From Candidatus Gastranaerophilales bacterium (lineage in GTDB: Bacteria; Cyanobacteriota; Vampirovibrionia; Gastranaerophilales; Gastranaerophilaceae), in the NCBI GenBank assembly GCA_910587245.1, contig CAJULX010000021.1, positions 1-31,056 on the forward strand: a stretch of 31,056 nucleotides of DNA. Reading direction: 5' to 3'. The position numbers were made by a program, and so were the translations under genes. The notes beneath the pieces are model-generated. The model worked only from the letters and a program-made list of their open reading frames with translations, had not been told where the DNA came from and ran no database searches. Below, piece after piece: positions 1-6,728 of the stretch; position 1 is the first letter of the stretch, and every line of letters begins with the position of its first letter.

Positions 1-46
1 ATGTGCACTTTTAAATCTGCACCTTAAACCACTCGGACACCTCTCC
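1..46 (-). pseudogene. tRNA-Ser-like 5' fragment cut by the window edge
   Basis: Read on the minus strand from 46, the sequence begins GGAGAGGTGTCCGAGTGG and continues TTTAAGG. This is the acceptor strand and D-arm typical of class II tRNA-Ser. The following bases should form the anticodon stem but do not: the best pairing is GTGCA with TGCAC around a 10-base loop, not 5 bp around 7 bases. The window ends before the variable and T arms. It is either a degenerate tRNA remnant or an edge artefact. The family match is from memory. Confidence 0.35.
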
Positions 47-95
47 ATTGATATTTCTATTGTATTAAGATAATAAGAATTTCGCAAGTTATTTA

Positions 96-467
96 TTATT
101 TTATATTTCGCATTTGCGAAATAATCCTATGCCTATTTAAATCTGATGTAAATGATTTTTGTTGCGAATCTATATCTTCCGATTCTAGTGTCTCAATCGC
201 TTCTTTCATGCCTTGTACGAAGTCATTATTACATGCTAGTTCTACAGTATCTTCTGTTAACGGATTTAATTTTGTAACAACAATTGCGTCTTGACTATTA
301 AGTTTAATCATTAAGTCGTAATCATGGGATTTTGATAATGTGCTAAGCTTAGTGTAGGTTTCTTGTGCTTTTTGTTCATCATTTTCAGATGTTAATTTCG
401 CAAGTTTCATTAGAGCCTTGCCTTGAATGTGTATATTTCCTGTAAAGTTTGGTATACCTATTTTCAT
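96..467 (-). CDS. small hypothetical protein, 123 aa
   Basis: I do not recognise this gene. It encodes a soluble, mostly helical, mildly acidic protein with no signal peptide or membrane segment. Its start codon overlaps the stop of the upstream gene (464-895) in an ATGA arrangement, so the two are probably translationally coupled. The N-terminus, MKIGIPNFTGNIHI, has a short hydrophobic-Phe-small pattern also seen near the start of several other hypothetical proteins in this window. The last codons include an 8-bp inverted repeat, ATTTCGCA/TGCGAAAT, at 105-122, which could fold at the mRNA 3' end. It has no run of T after it, so it is not a convincing terminator. Confidence 0.7.
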   Translation of the reverse strand: MKIGIPNFTGNIHIQGKALMKLAKLTSENDEQKAQETYTKLSTLSKSHDYDLMIKLNSQDAIVVTKLNPLTEDTVELACNNDFVQGMKEAIETLESEDIDSQQKSFTSDLNRHRIISQMRNIK

Positions 468-895
468 CCTTTTATATCCAAAGAATTTCTACCGGGAAAG
501 CGCTGTCTGATTGGTTGTTTTGCCTTTTCTGCTTGATTTTGTCTTGCTGTTAATTTTTTTACGGCACTTTCAAGTGCATCAGGCAATTTCATTTCTTTGG
601 TTAAATAATCTGTTATTTTATAAGTATCCTTATCAATATGGTCTGTAACTTCAACAACTCTTGCCGTTAGTTCTTCCGTACCTTGTTCAATTACAACATG
701 TGTTTTTAATTTTGTCGTTAAACCTTCCAGTGTTTTAATAGATGTATTTATATTATTTCTAAGCTTTGGAGCCCCATGAGTTATATATGTATCAATTAAA
801 TCCACAGTCTTGCTGTTTGTGTAAACTGCTTTAAAACTTGGGTTTGAATTTAAGCTGTTGTTATTTTGTATTGAATAATTGCTGGATAATTTCAT
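464..895 (-). CDS. small hypothetical protein, 143 aa
   Basis: I do not recognise this gene. The N-terminal 20 residues are Asn/Ser-rich and contain NPSFKAVY, which resembles the F-x-A/G pattern near the start of other hypotheticals here. The body (about residues 30-125) is predicted helical and amphipathic. The C-terminus is basic. There is no signal peptide and no transmembrane segment. An AAGGAA ribosome-binding site precedes the ATG at about 8 bases. The gene lies downstream of clpC on the same strand but is separated from it by a strong hairpin at 965-1000, so it probably has its own transcript together with the overlapping 96-467 gene. Confidence 0.7.
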   Translation of the reverse strand: MKLSSNYSIQNNNSLNSNPSFKAVYTNSKTVDLIDTYITHGAPKLRNNINTSIKTLEGLTTKLKTHVVIEQGTEELTARVVEVTDHIDKDTYKITDYLTKEMKLPDALESAVKKLTARQNQAEKAKQPIRQRFPGRNSLDIKG

Positions 896-964
896 ATATT
901 ATTTCCTTCAAGGATGTTGGACATTATCTAGAAAAACACTGAATAATAAAAATTGCTTGTAACA

Positions 965-1000
965 GCAAAAAAGATTTACATAGTTGTAAATCTTTTTTGC
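965..1000 (-). terminator. rho-independent terminator of clpC
   Basis: A perfect 16-bp inverted repeat (GCAAAAAAGATTTACA and its complement) surrounds a 4-base loop, 22 bases past the clpC stop. The stem itself supplies an A-tract and a T-tract, so it could act in both directions. Confidence 0.85.
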
Positions 1001-1022
1001 AATAAAGTAATTAATCGAATTA

Positions 1023-3464
1023 TTATTTCTTTTCAATAATAATTGTATCATTCTGCATTTTCATTAATAATGTATCATTTGCGCCATATTTACCCGTAAG
1101 GATTTCTTCCGCAAGAACATCTTCGATTTTCTTTTGAATCACCCTTCTTAAAGGCCTTGCGCCGTATGCTTCATTATATCCTTCTTTTGCAAGATAATCT
1201 TTAACATCATCGCCCACTTCAATTTTTAATTCTCTTTCATCAAGGCGCTTAAATAAATCTTTAAGCATTAAATCAACAATTTGTCTGATTTCTTCTTGGC
1301 TTAGGTGAGCAAACACGATAATATCATCAATACGGTTTAAAAATTCCGGTCTGAAAGATTTTTTCATCTCTTCCATAACAGTATCTTTTAATTTTTCGTA
1401 TTTATCTTTCTTTGAATCTTGAGAAACAGAGAAGCCCAGTTTTTGGGTTGAAGTTATCATACTGGCACCCACGTTTGATGTCATGATAATAATTGTATTT
1501 TTAAAGTTGACAAGTCTGCCTTTGGAGTCTGTTAAACGTCCATCATCAAGGATTTGAAGCATTATATTGAATACATCGGGGTGTGCTTTTTCAATTTCAT
1601 CAAACAACACAACAGAATAAGGCTTTTTCCTTATTATTTCTGTCATGTGACCGCCGTCATCATAACCTACGTATCCCGGAGGAGATCCGATAAGTTTTGA
1701 TGTTGTATGTTTTTCCATAAATTCAGACATATCAATTCTTACGATATTATCTTCAGAACCAAACACTGCTTCTGCAAGCGCTTTAGCCAATTCTGTTTTA
1801 CCAACACCCGTAGGACCGGAAAATATAAAACTTCCTATCGGTCTGTTTGGTGATTTTAAACCTACTCTTGCACGTCTTATTGCTTTAGATAATGCAACAA
1901 CGGCTTCATTTTGTCCTATAACCCTTGCATGAAGTGTTTCTTCAAGTTTTAATAATCTTTCGGATTCACCTTCCGTAATTTTTGTAACGGGAATACCGGT
2001 AATAGTTGAAACTACTGCTGCAACTTCATCTACACCTACAGTTGGTTTGTTTGCATCTTGAGAATTTTTCCAACTGTCTTGATATTCTCTGATTTTATCT
2101 TTAATTTGAGCTTCTAAATCTCTTAAATCAGATGCTTTTTCAAATTCTTGATTTCTTATTGCATCTTCTTTTTCTTTAATAGTGGCTTTTAATTCTTTCT
2201 CAAGCTCTTTTCCTTCGGGAGGTAAGCTTGAAACATTCAAGCGCACTTTTGAAGCTGCTTCATCAATAAGGTCAATTGCTTTATCCGGCAAAAATCTTTC
2301 TGTTATAAATTTGCTTGAAAGTTCTGTTGCGGCAACAATAGCCTCGTCTGAGATAAATAATTTGTGGTGGTCTTCATATTTTGGTTTTAAACCTTTGATT
2401 ATTTGAATAGTTTCTTCAATTGAAGGCTGTTCTACAAGAACCATCTGGAAACGTCTTTCAAGTGCAGAATCCTTTTCGATGTGTTTTCTGTATTCATCAA
2501 GTGTTGTAGCACCTATGACCTGAATTTCTCCACGGCTTAATGCGGGTTTTAAAATGTTGGCAGCATCAATCGCACCTTCTGCGGCGCCTGCGCCTATTAA
2601 TGTATGCATTTCATCAATTACAAGAATAATATTTCCTGCCTGACGAATTTCGTCCATAATTTTTTTAAGACGTTCTTCAAATTCGCCTCTGTATTTGGTT
2701 CCTGCAACAAGCAGACCCATATCAAGCTGGATAATTTTTTTATTTTCCAAAATATCAGGTACTTCGCAATCAATAATTTTCATTGCTAAGCCTTGCGCAA
2801 TAGCTGTTTTACCAACTCCGGGTTCACCGATTAATATAGGGTTGTTTTTTGTGCGTCGAGCCAGAATTTGAATTACTCTTTCAATTTCTTTCTCACGTCC
2901 TACAACGGGGTCAAGTCTTTGTTCCTGTGCTGCAAGTGTTAAATCCGTACCAAATTCATCAAGACTTGGCGTTTTTGCTTTGGATTGCGGTGCACCCGTT
3001 GTTGTTGCCTGCGGACCCTGGCCGGTTCTGGATTCACCAAGAAGCTTGATTACATTGCTTCTGCATTTATTTAAATCCACACCTAAATTTTCAAGAACTT
3101 TGGCGGCAACGCCTTCTCCTTCTCTTATTAATCCCAAAAGAAGGTGTTCTGTACCAATATAATTGTGACCCAATTGTCTTGCTTCATCCCATGATAATTC
3201 AAGAACTTTTTTTGCTCTCGGAGTAAAGGGTATTTCAACTGCAACAAAACCTGAGCCTCTGCCGATTATTTTTTCAACCTGTGCTCTTGCATCCTTAATA
3301 TTTACACCCATTGATTTCAAGGTTTTTGCCGCAACGCCGGAGCCTTCTCCTATAAGACCAAGTAAAACCTGTTCCGTGCCTACAAAATTATGCCCGAGGC
3401 GTCTTGCTTCCTCTTGGGCGAGCATTATTACCCTTATTGCTTTTTCGGTAAATCTTTCGAACAT
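1023..3464 (-). CDS. clpC: ATP-dependent Clp protease ATPase subunit ClpC
   Basis: ClpC is a hexameric AAA+ unfoldase that feeds substrates to the ClpP protease. In order, the sequence shows two Clp-N repeats (about residues 5-60 and 80-135), the first AAA+ domain with Walker A GEPGVGKT near 213-220 and a VIDE Walker B, a UVR-type middle segment near 425-465, and the second AAA+ domain with Walker A GPTGVGKT near 549-556 and FDEIEKAHPDV. A sensor-2 GARPLRR lies near the C-terminus. The LGF tripeptide after TQK is in the position of the ClpP-docking loop, supporting a ClpC role rather than ClpB. Length (813 aa) is normal for the family. The ATG has an AAGGAAG site upstream. The N-terminus is strikingly like cyanobacterial ClpC. 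It lies 90 bp downstream of rpiB. Confidence 0.97.
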   Translation of the reverse strand: MFERFTEKAIRVIMLAQEEARRLGHNFVGTEQVLLGLIGEGSGVAAKTLKSMGVNIKDARAQVEKIIGRGSGFVAVEIPFTPRAKKVLELSWDEARQLGHNYIGTEHLLLGLIREGEGVAAKVLENLGVDLNKCRSNVIKLLGESRTGQGPQATTTGAPQSKAKTPSLDEFGTDLTLAAQEQRLDPVVGREKEIERVIQILARRTKNNPILIGEPGVGKTAIAQGLAMKIIDCEVPDILENKKIIQLDMGLLVAGTKYRGEFEERLKKIMDEIRQAGNIILVIDEMHTLIGAGAAEGAIDAANILKPALSRGEIQVIGATTLDEYRKHIEKDSALERRFQMVLVEQPSIEETIQIIKGLKPKYEDHHKLFISDEAIVAATELSSKFITERFLPDKAIDLIDEAASKVRLNVSSLPPEGKELEKELKATIKEKEDAIRNQEFEKASDLRDLEAQIKDKIREYQDSWKNSQDANKPTVGVDEVAAVVSTITGIPVTKITEGESERLLKLEETLHARVIGQNEAVVALSKAIRRARVGLKSPNRPIGSFIFSGPTGVGKTELAKALAEAVFGSEDNIVRIDMSEFMEKHTTSKLIGSPPGYVGYDDGGHMTEIIRKKPYSVVLFDEIEKAHPDVFNIMLQILDDGRLTDSKGRLVNFKNTIIIMTSNVGASMITSTQKLGFSVSQDSKKDKYEKLKDTVMEEMKKSFRPEFLNRIDDIIVFAHLSQEEIRQIVDLMLKDLFKRLDERELKIEVGDDVKDYLAKEGYNEAYGARPLRRVIQKKIEDVLAEEILTGKYGANDTLLMKMQNDTIIIEKK

Positions 3465-3504
3465 TATAAACTTCCTTAAAAACGGATTACTAATTCATAA
3501 CTTT

Positions 3505-3532
3505 AGTTTATCACCAAAATAAATTTTCTCAA
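3505..3532 (-). promoter_or_regulatory. putative sigma-70 promoter of clpC
   Basis: On the minus strand TTGAGA (3532-3527), a 16-base spacer and TAAACT (3510-3505) lie about 40 bases before the clpC start, between rpiB and clpC. The fit is moderate and AT-rich background makes chance matches likely. Confidence 0.35.
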
Positions 3533-3554
3533 ATTATCATATACGGTGTAGAAA

Positions 3555-3989
3555 TTACTCAATCATATCAATACGTTTTTTGTGTCTTCCGCCTTCAAAA
3601 CCTGTTTTTAACCAGATATCAACGATATCAAGCGCCAGATAGTCACCAATAACTCTTTCACCCAAGCATAAAACATTTGAATTATTGTGTGCTCTTGAAA
3701 CTCTGGCTGAATAAGTATTTTCAATAGAAACAGCTCTTATGCCTTTTGTTTTATTTGCGGTAATACTCATGCCGAGTCCTGTTCCGCAAACAAGAATTCC
3801 TCTGTCGAACTCTCCTTGTGCAACTGCTTTTGAAACTTCTTTTGCAACTTCGGGATAATCGCTTGCCTCTTTTTGAAAAATGCCAAAATCTTTATGTTCA
3901 ATGTTATGGACTTCTAAATATTCTTTAATTTTTTCTTTCAAATGAAATCCGCCATGATCGCATCCGATTGCAACTTTTAAATTTTCCAT
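3555..3989 (-). CDS. rpiB: ribose-5-phosphate isomerase B (RpiB/LacAB family)
   Basis: This enzyme interconverts ribose 5-phosphate and ribulose 5-phosphate in the non-oxidative pentose phosphate pathway. The 144-aa length is typical. Family motifs are visible: IGCDHGGFHLK at residues 8-18, DYPEVA, the active-site loop VCGTGLGMS with Cys68 in the position of the catalytic base, NNSNVLCLGER, and a basic C-terminal RHKKR that would contact phosphate. A clean AGGAG ribosome-binding site precedes the ATG. clpC follows on the same strand after 90 bp, so read-through co-transcription is possible. The sequence alone does not exclude an allose- or galactose-6-phosphate isomerase activity, which this family also includes, but a lone RpiB-like gene is most simply RpiB. 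Confidence 0.93.
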   Translation of the reverse strand: MENLKVAIGCDHGGFHLKEKIKEYLEVHNIEHKDFGIFQKEASDYPEVAKEVSKAVAQGEFDRGILVCGTGLGMSITANKTKGIRAVSIENTYSARVSRAHNNSNVLCLGERVIGDYLALDIVDIWLKTGFEGGRHKKRIDMIE

Positions 3990-4010
3990 TAAATTCTCCT
4001 ACTGTTTGCT

Positions 4011-4029
4011 ATTTGTAAATTATACAAAT
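4011..4029. promoter_or_regulatory. 7-bp inverted repeat upstream of rpiB
   Basis: ATTTGTA and TACAAAT flank a 5-base spacer, 22 bases upstream of the rpiB start. The symmetry could be an operator for a dimeric regulator. No T-run follows, so it is not an obvious terminator. No second copy was found by eye. Confidence 0.3.
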
Positions 4030-4066
4030 TTTTTGCAGGAGTGTAAACTGTATTAAATAATATTAA

Positions 4067-4092
4067 AAAGTCCGGAGATGTTTCCGGACTTT
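4067..4092 (-). terminator. rho-independent terminator of the 627-aa gene
   Basis: Arms AAAGTCCGGA and TCCGGACTTT form a perfect 10-bp stem with a 6-base loop, followed on the minus strand by a run of T, 17 bases past the stop codon. Confidence 0.85.
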
Positions 4093-4109
4093 GAATTTAT
4101 TTGATTATT

Positions 4110-5993
4110 CTATGCTGCAATCCATAAAGAACCGTCAAGATACGGGTTTTGGCTATCCGGATTGTCTTGAATTCTTTCGCCTTTTTCGCCAAGTTCTTTC
4201 ATTAATCTTATGTAAGATATTTTTTCACTGTCGCTTTCCGCATTATTGAAACCGCTTGTCAGGTTCAGAAATTCTACTTTGCAATCGCTAAACTTATCGT
4301 TACTGTCCGCATTATTTTCAAGAGATTTTTCTACATCCCCAAGAATATCTTCAGTTCTTGTTTTCTCTTGCATAAATTGTGCTTCTTCACTGCTGCCGAC
4401 ACCTTCAGTGGTGCTTACTTTCGTCATTAATGTTGAGAGAAGTGCATCTGCATTACTGCTCATCTGTTGAAGTGCTGATGTATCATAGACATAACCCTGG
4501 TTGATATTTGAAACCATATTATCGCTTAATTTTAAGAATGCCTGAACCTCAAAATCGTTGACATCATTTGCATTATAATATCCGTTTAAGGCATTGTTGC
4601 TTGCTATAAAGTTATCTCTTGCATCTGCCTGTGCATCCATTTCTTTTTTGCTTGTAATAGCTTTAGCACCGCCTATTACCTTGGTTGAAGTTGATTTAAT
4701 AACTTCTTGTATTATTGCAGATTCCGTAACTGAGTTCAGTTCTGCTGCGGTCATTGTTGCAAGTTCGGATACATCAAATGTAATACCGATTTCTTCATAT
4801 GTTGCAATTGCTTCAATGACTTCCATCTTTTGGGCCGCTTCTTCTTCTGTAAAGCCCCCTTGCTCTACAAGCATATCTGTCAGAATGCTGTCATCGCGTT
4901 CGCCGTTTTCATTTGTTGTATTTAAATAATTTGAACCTTGAATGGCAAGCTCATCTAATTGAGTTGTGTTTGTCTCGCCTTCTGTCTGCTTGTTGCCGTT
5001 AGCTCCTGCAGCCATAATTGTCAAAGCGGTTTTTCTTACATCTTCATCTGATGCTTGAACACCTTCTTTTTCGTTAGCTGCTTTAATTGCGGCTTCTATT
5101 TCTTCTAAAGTAGCTGTTCCGTTATTGATTTTTTCTTCAAGTGCAGCGAGCTCTTCTTCAAGTGCTGCAGCGTGTTCTTCATTTTTTGCTTTGAAGCCTT
5201 CGGTGGTTTCTTTCATGAAGGTTTTGCCTTCAATTTGTCTGTTGTTTGTATCAATTGTTGAATTATTTTGTTCAATTTTAGCTTCAACTTCTGCTTTTTG
5301 TGCTTCAAGAGTTGCTTTTTGTGCTTTTAACGCATTAACATCAACACCATTGCCAAAAAGGCTGTTTATCCCGTTTGATATTGTTCCAAGGAATCCTGAA
5401 TTTGCCTGAATTAAAGTATCGAGCTTTGAAATTTGAGTATCATAACGTTCAACTCTTTTTAGCAAAGCTGCATTTACTTGTTCAATATTTTGTGTTGATT
5501 GTTCAAGTGTTTCTATTTCTTCGGTAAGAGTTGCTATGCGCTCATCCTGACGAGCAATAATATCCGTGTAACGTTCAAGTTCCGTTTGAGTGTCAACCTG
5601 TGTATTTGCTGCTTCTTCAACTTGTGCATTCACTGTTTCTTGCTGTGCTTGCAAGGTTTCTACGTCTGCATTTGTATCTACGGTATAAACATTTTCGCCT
5701 TCAGTCGTTGTACCTGTAGTCGTTGTGAATGTATCACCCGATGCAGTTTCTTCTTCTGGTGCAAATAAATCATTAGAATTTGCACTTACAGCATTTGCGC
5801 TTGCTTGCTGTATTTTGGTGTCATCACTAAATGCTGTATCTAAAACCTTGTTGTTCTCTGCAGTTTTTGCACCTTCTGCCGCTGCAGTTTCTCCATTGTT
5901 TTGAGCACCGTTTGTTTGAGGATATTTGTATTTGTATTCATTTATTTGTGTATCGTATGACACTTTGGCTGCTCCTGTGATTTTACCTTTCAT
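4110..5993 (-). CDS. large coiled-coil hypothetical protein, 627 aa
   Basis: I do not recognise a family. Residues 1-100 are low-complexity (Thr/Ala/Asn/Glu) and probably disordered. Residues about 105-330 are strongly helical with heptad-like Leu/Ile/Ala spacing and many Glu, Gln and Lys, consistent with a long coiled coil, broken near 200-215 by a Gly/Asn-rich stretch. Residues 330-600 are helical, acidic and Ala/Ser/Thr/Asn-rich. There is no signal peptide or membrane segment. It is transcribed alone and closed by its own terminator. A TTGTAA direct repeat upstream (6042-6058) is shared with the two neighbouring LysM units, so it probably belongs to the same regulon. The ATG has no Shine-Dalgarno sequence and sits 8 bases after a TATACT, which suggests a leaderless mRNA. 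Confidence 0.85.
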   Translation of the reverse strand: MKGKITGAAKVSYDTQINEYKYKYPQTNGAQNNGETAAAEGAKTAENNKVLDTAFSDDTKIQQASANAVSANSNDLFAPEEETASGDTFTTTTGTTTEGENVYTVDTNADVETLQAQQETVNAQVEEAANTQVDTQTELERYTDIIARQDERIATLTEEIETLEQSTQNIEQVNAALLKRVERYDTQISKLDTLIQANSGFLGTISNGINSLFGNGVDVNALKAQKATLEAQKAEVEAKIEQNNSTIDTNNRQIEGKTFMKETTEGFKAKNEEHAAALEEELAALEEKINNGTATLEEIEAAIKAANEKEGVQASDEDVRKTALTIMAAGANGNKQTEGETNTTQLDELAIQGSNYLNTTNENGERDDSILTDMLVEQGGFTEEEAAQKMEVIEAIATYEEIGITFDVSELATMTAAELNSVTESAIIQEVIKSTSTKVIGGAKAITSKKEMDAQADARDNFIASNNALNGYYNANDVNDFEVQAFLKLSDNMVSNINQGYVYDTSALQQMSSNADALLSTLMTKVSTTEGVGSSEEAQFMQEKTRTEDILGDVEKSLENNADSNDKFSDCKVEFLNLTSGFNNAESDSEKISYIRLMKELGEKGERIQDNPDSQNPYLDGSLWIAA

Positions 5994-6001
5994 ATATATA
6001 A

Positions 6002-6030
6002 AGTATATATGATTTATTGAATTTCAATAA
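6002..6030 (-). promoter_or_regulatory. putative promoter giving a leaderless transcript for the 627-aa gene
   Basis: TTATTG (6030-6025), a 17-base spacer and TATACT (6007-6002) on the minus strand are followed after 8 bases by the ATG at 5993. A start at the usual distance would fall at or next to the ATG. No Shine-Dalgarno sequence is visible. Confidence 0.4.
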
Positions 6031-6041
6031 TGAAAAAATTC

Positions 6042-6058
6042 GTTACAATTGTTTACAA
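6042..6058 (-). promoter_or_regulatory. TTGTAA direct-repeat motif, unit 3
   Basis: The minus strand reads TTGTAAACAATTGTAAC: two TTGTAA hexamers exactly 10 bp apart, 49 bases upstream of the 627-aa start. Near-identical elements precede the 119-aa/960-aa unit and the 387-aa/1133-aa unit. It may bind a regulator on one DNA face. Confidence 0.6.
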
Positions 6059-6083
6059 ATAGTTTAAAAGCTTTTATGTTAAT

Positions 6084-6112
6084 AAAAACAGGGTCATATA
6101 AACCCTGTTTTT
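6084..6112 (-). terminator. rho-independent terminator of the 119-aa/960-aa unit
   Basis: Arms AAAAACAGGG and CCCTGTTTTT pair perfectly around a 9-base loop, starting 26 bases past the stop. The stem core AAACAGGG is shared with the terminator at 9514-9545. Confidence 0.85.
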
Positions 6113-6137
6113 AATTAATATATTAAATGTATTAATT

Positions 6138-6728
6138 TTATGATGCTGTTTCAGATGCATCACTCTTATCTATAAGACCTAATTTTTCAAGTTTTCTTAA
6201 TAAGGTTGCATGGACACTGCCAAAATTATTAAATTCGCCCCAGATGACATTTTCAAGGCTGCTGCCTTCTTCTTTTAAGGCTTTATCAAGTGCAATTATA
6301 TCTGCATCTGTCATTGATCCGTTTTGAAGCATTTGGTATACAATTTTTTCATCTGTTCCAAGACGGTTTGTTGTTGCGGCTTTAAATGCTTGCAGCTGCG
6401 CCTCATGTAAATCTTCCAGAGTTACTGTTGTTCTTGCAGGTGTATTTAGATCGGGATTTGCGGCAATCATATTTTCATATGCTTTTGCTTCTGATTTTGC
6501 GCTGTCAAGTTTTCTTAATAAATCACTTTCACCGCTTACCCAGCTGAAATCACCTTTAATTGCATCTTCAAGTGTTGTTCCGAATAATCTTTCGTATTCG
6601 TTTATGATATCAACCAAATCTTGACCCGTGGTATTGTTGATGATGTCTTTTACCGTTTCTTCATCGGTACCTGCTCTGTCCATTGCAGCATGCAGAGCTT
6701 GAGCTTTTGTTGTTGCTATATCTGCTCT
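6138..6728 (-). repeat. C-terminal copy of the 203-residue annexin-like duplication
   Basis: This is the second copy of a 609-bp in-frame unit, cut short by the stop codon. Bases 6481-6578 match 7090-7187 with only three differences, all of them synonymous. That points to recent duplication or gene conversion. Confidence 0.85.
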
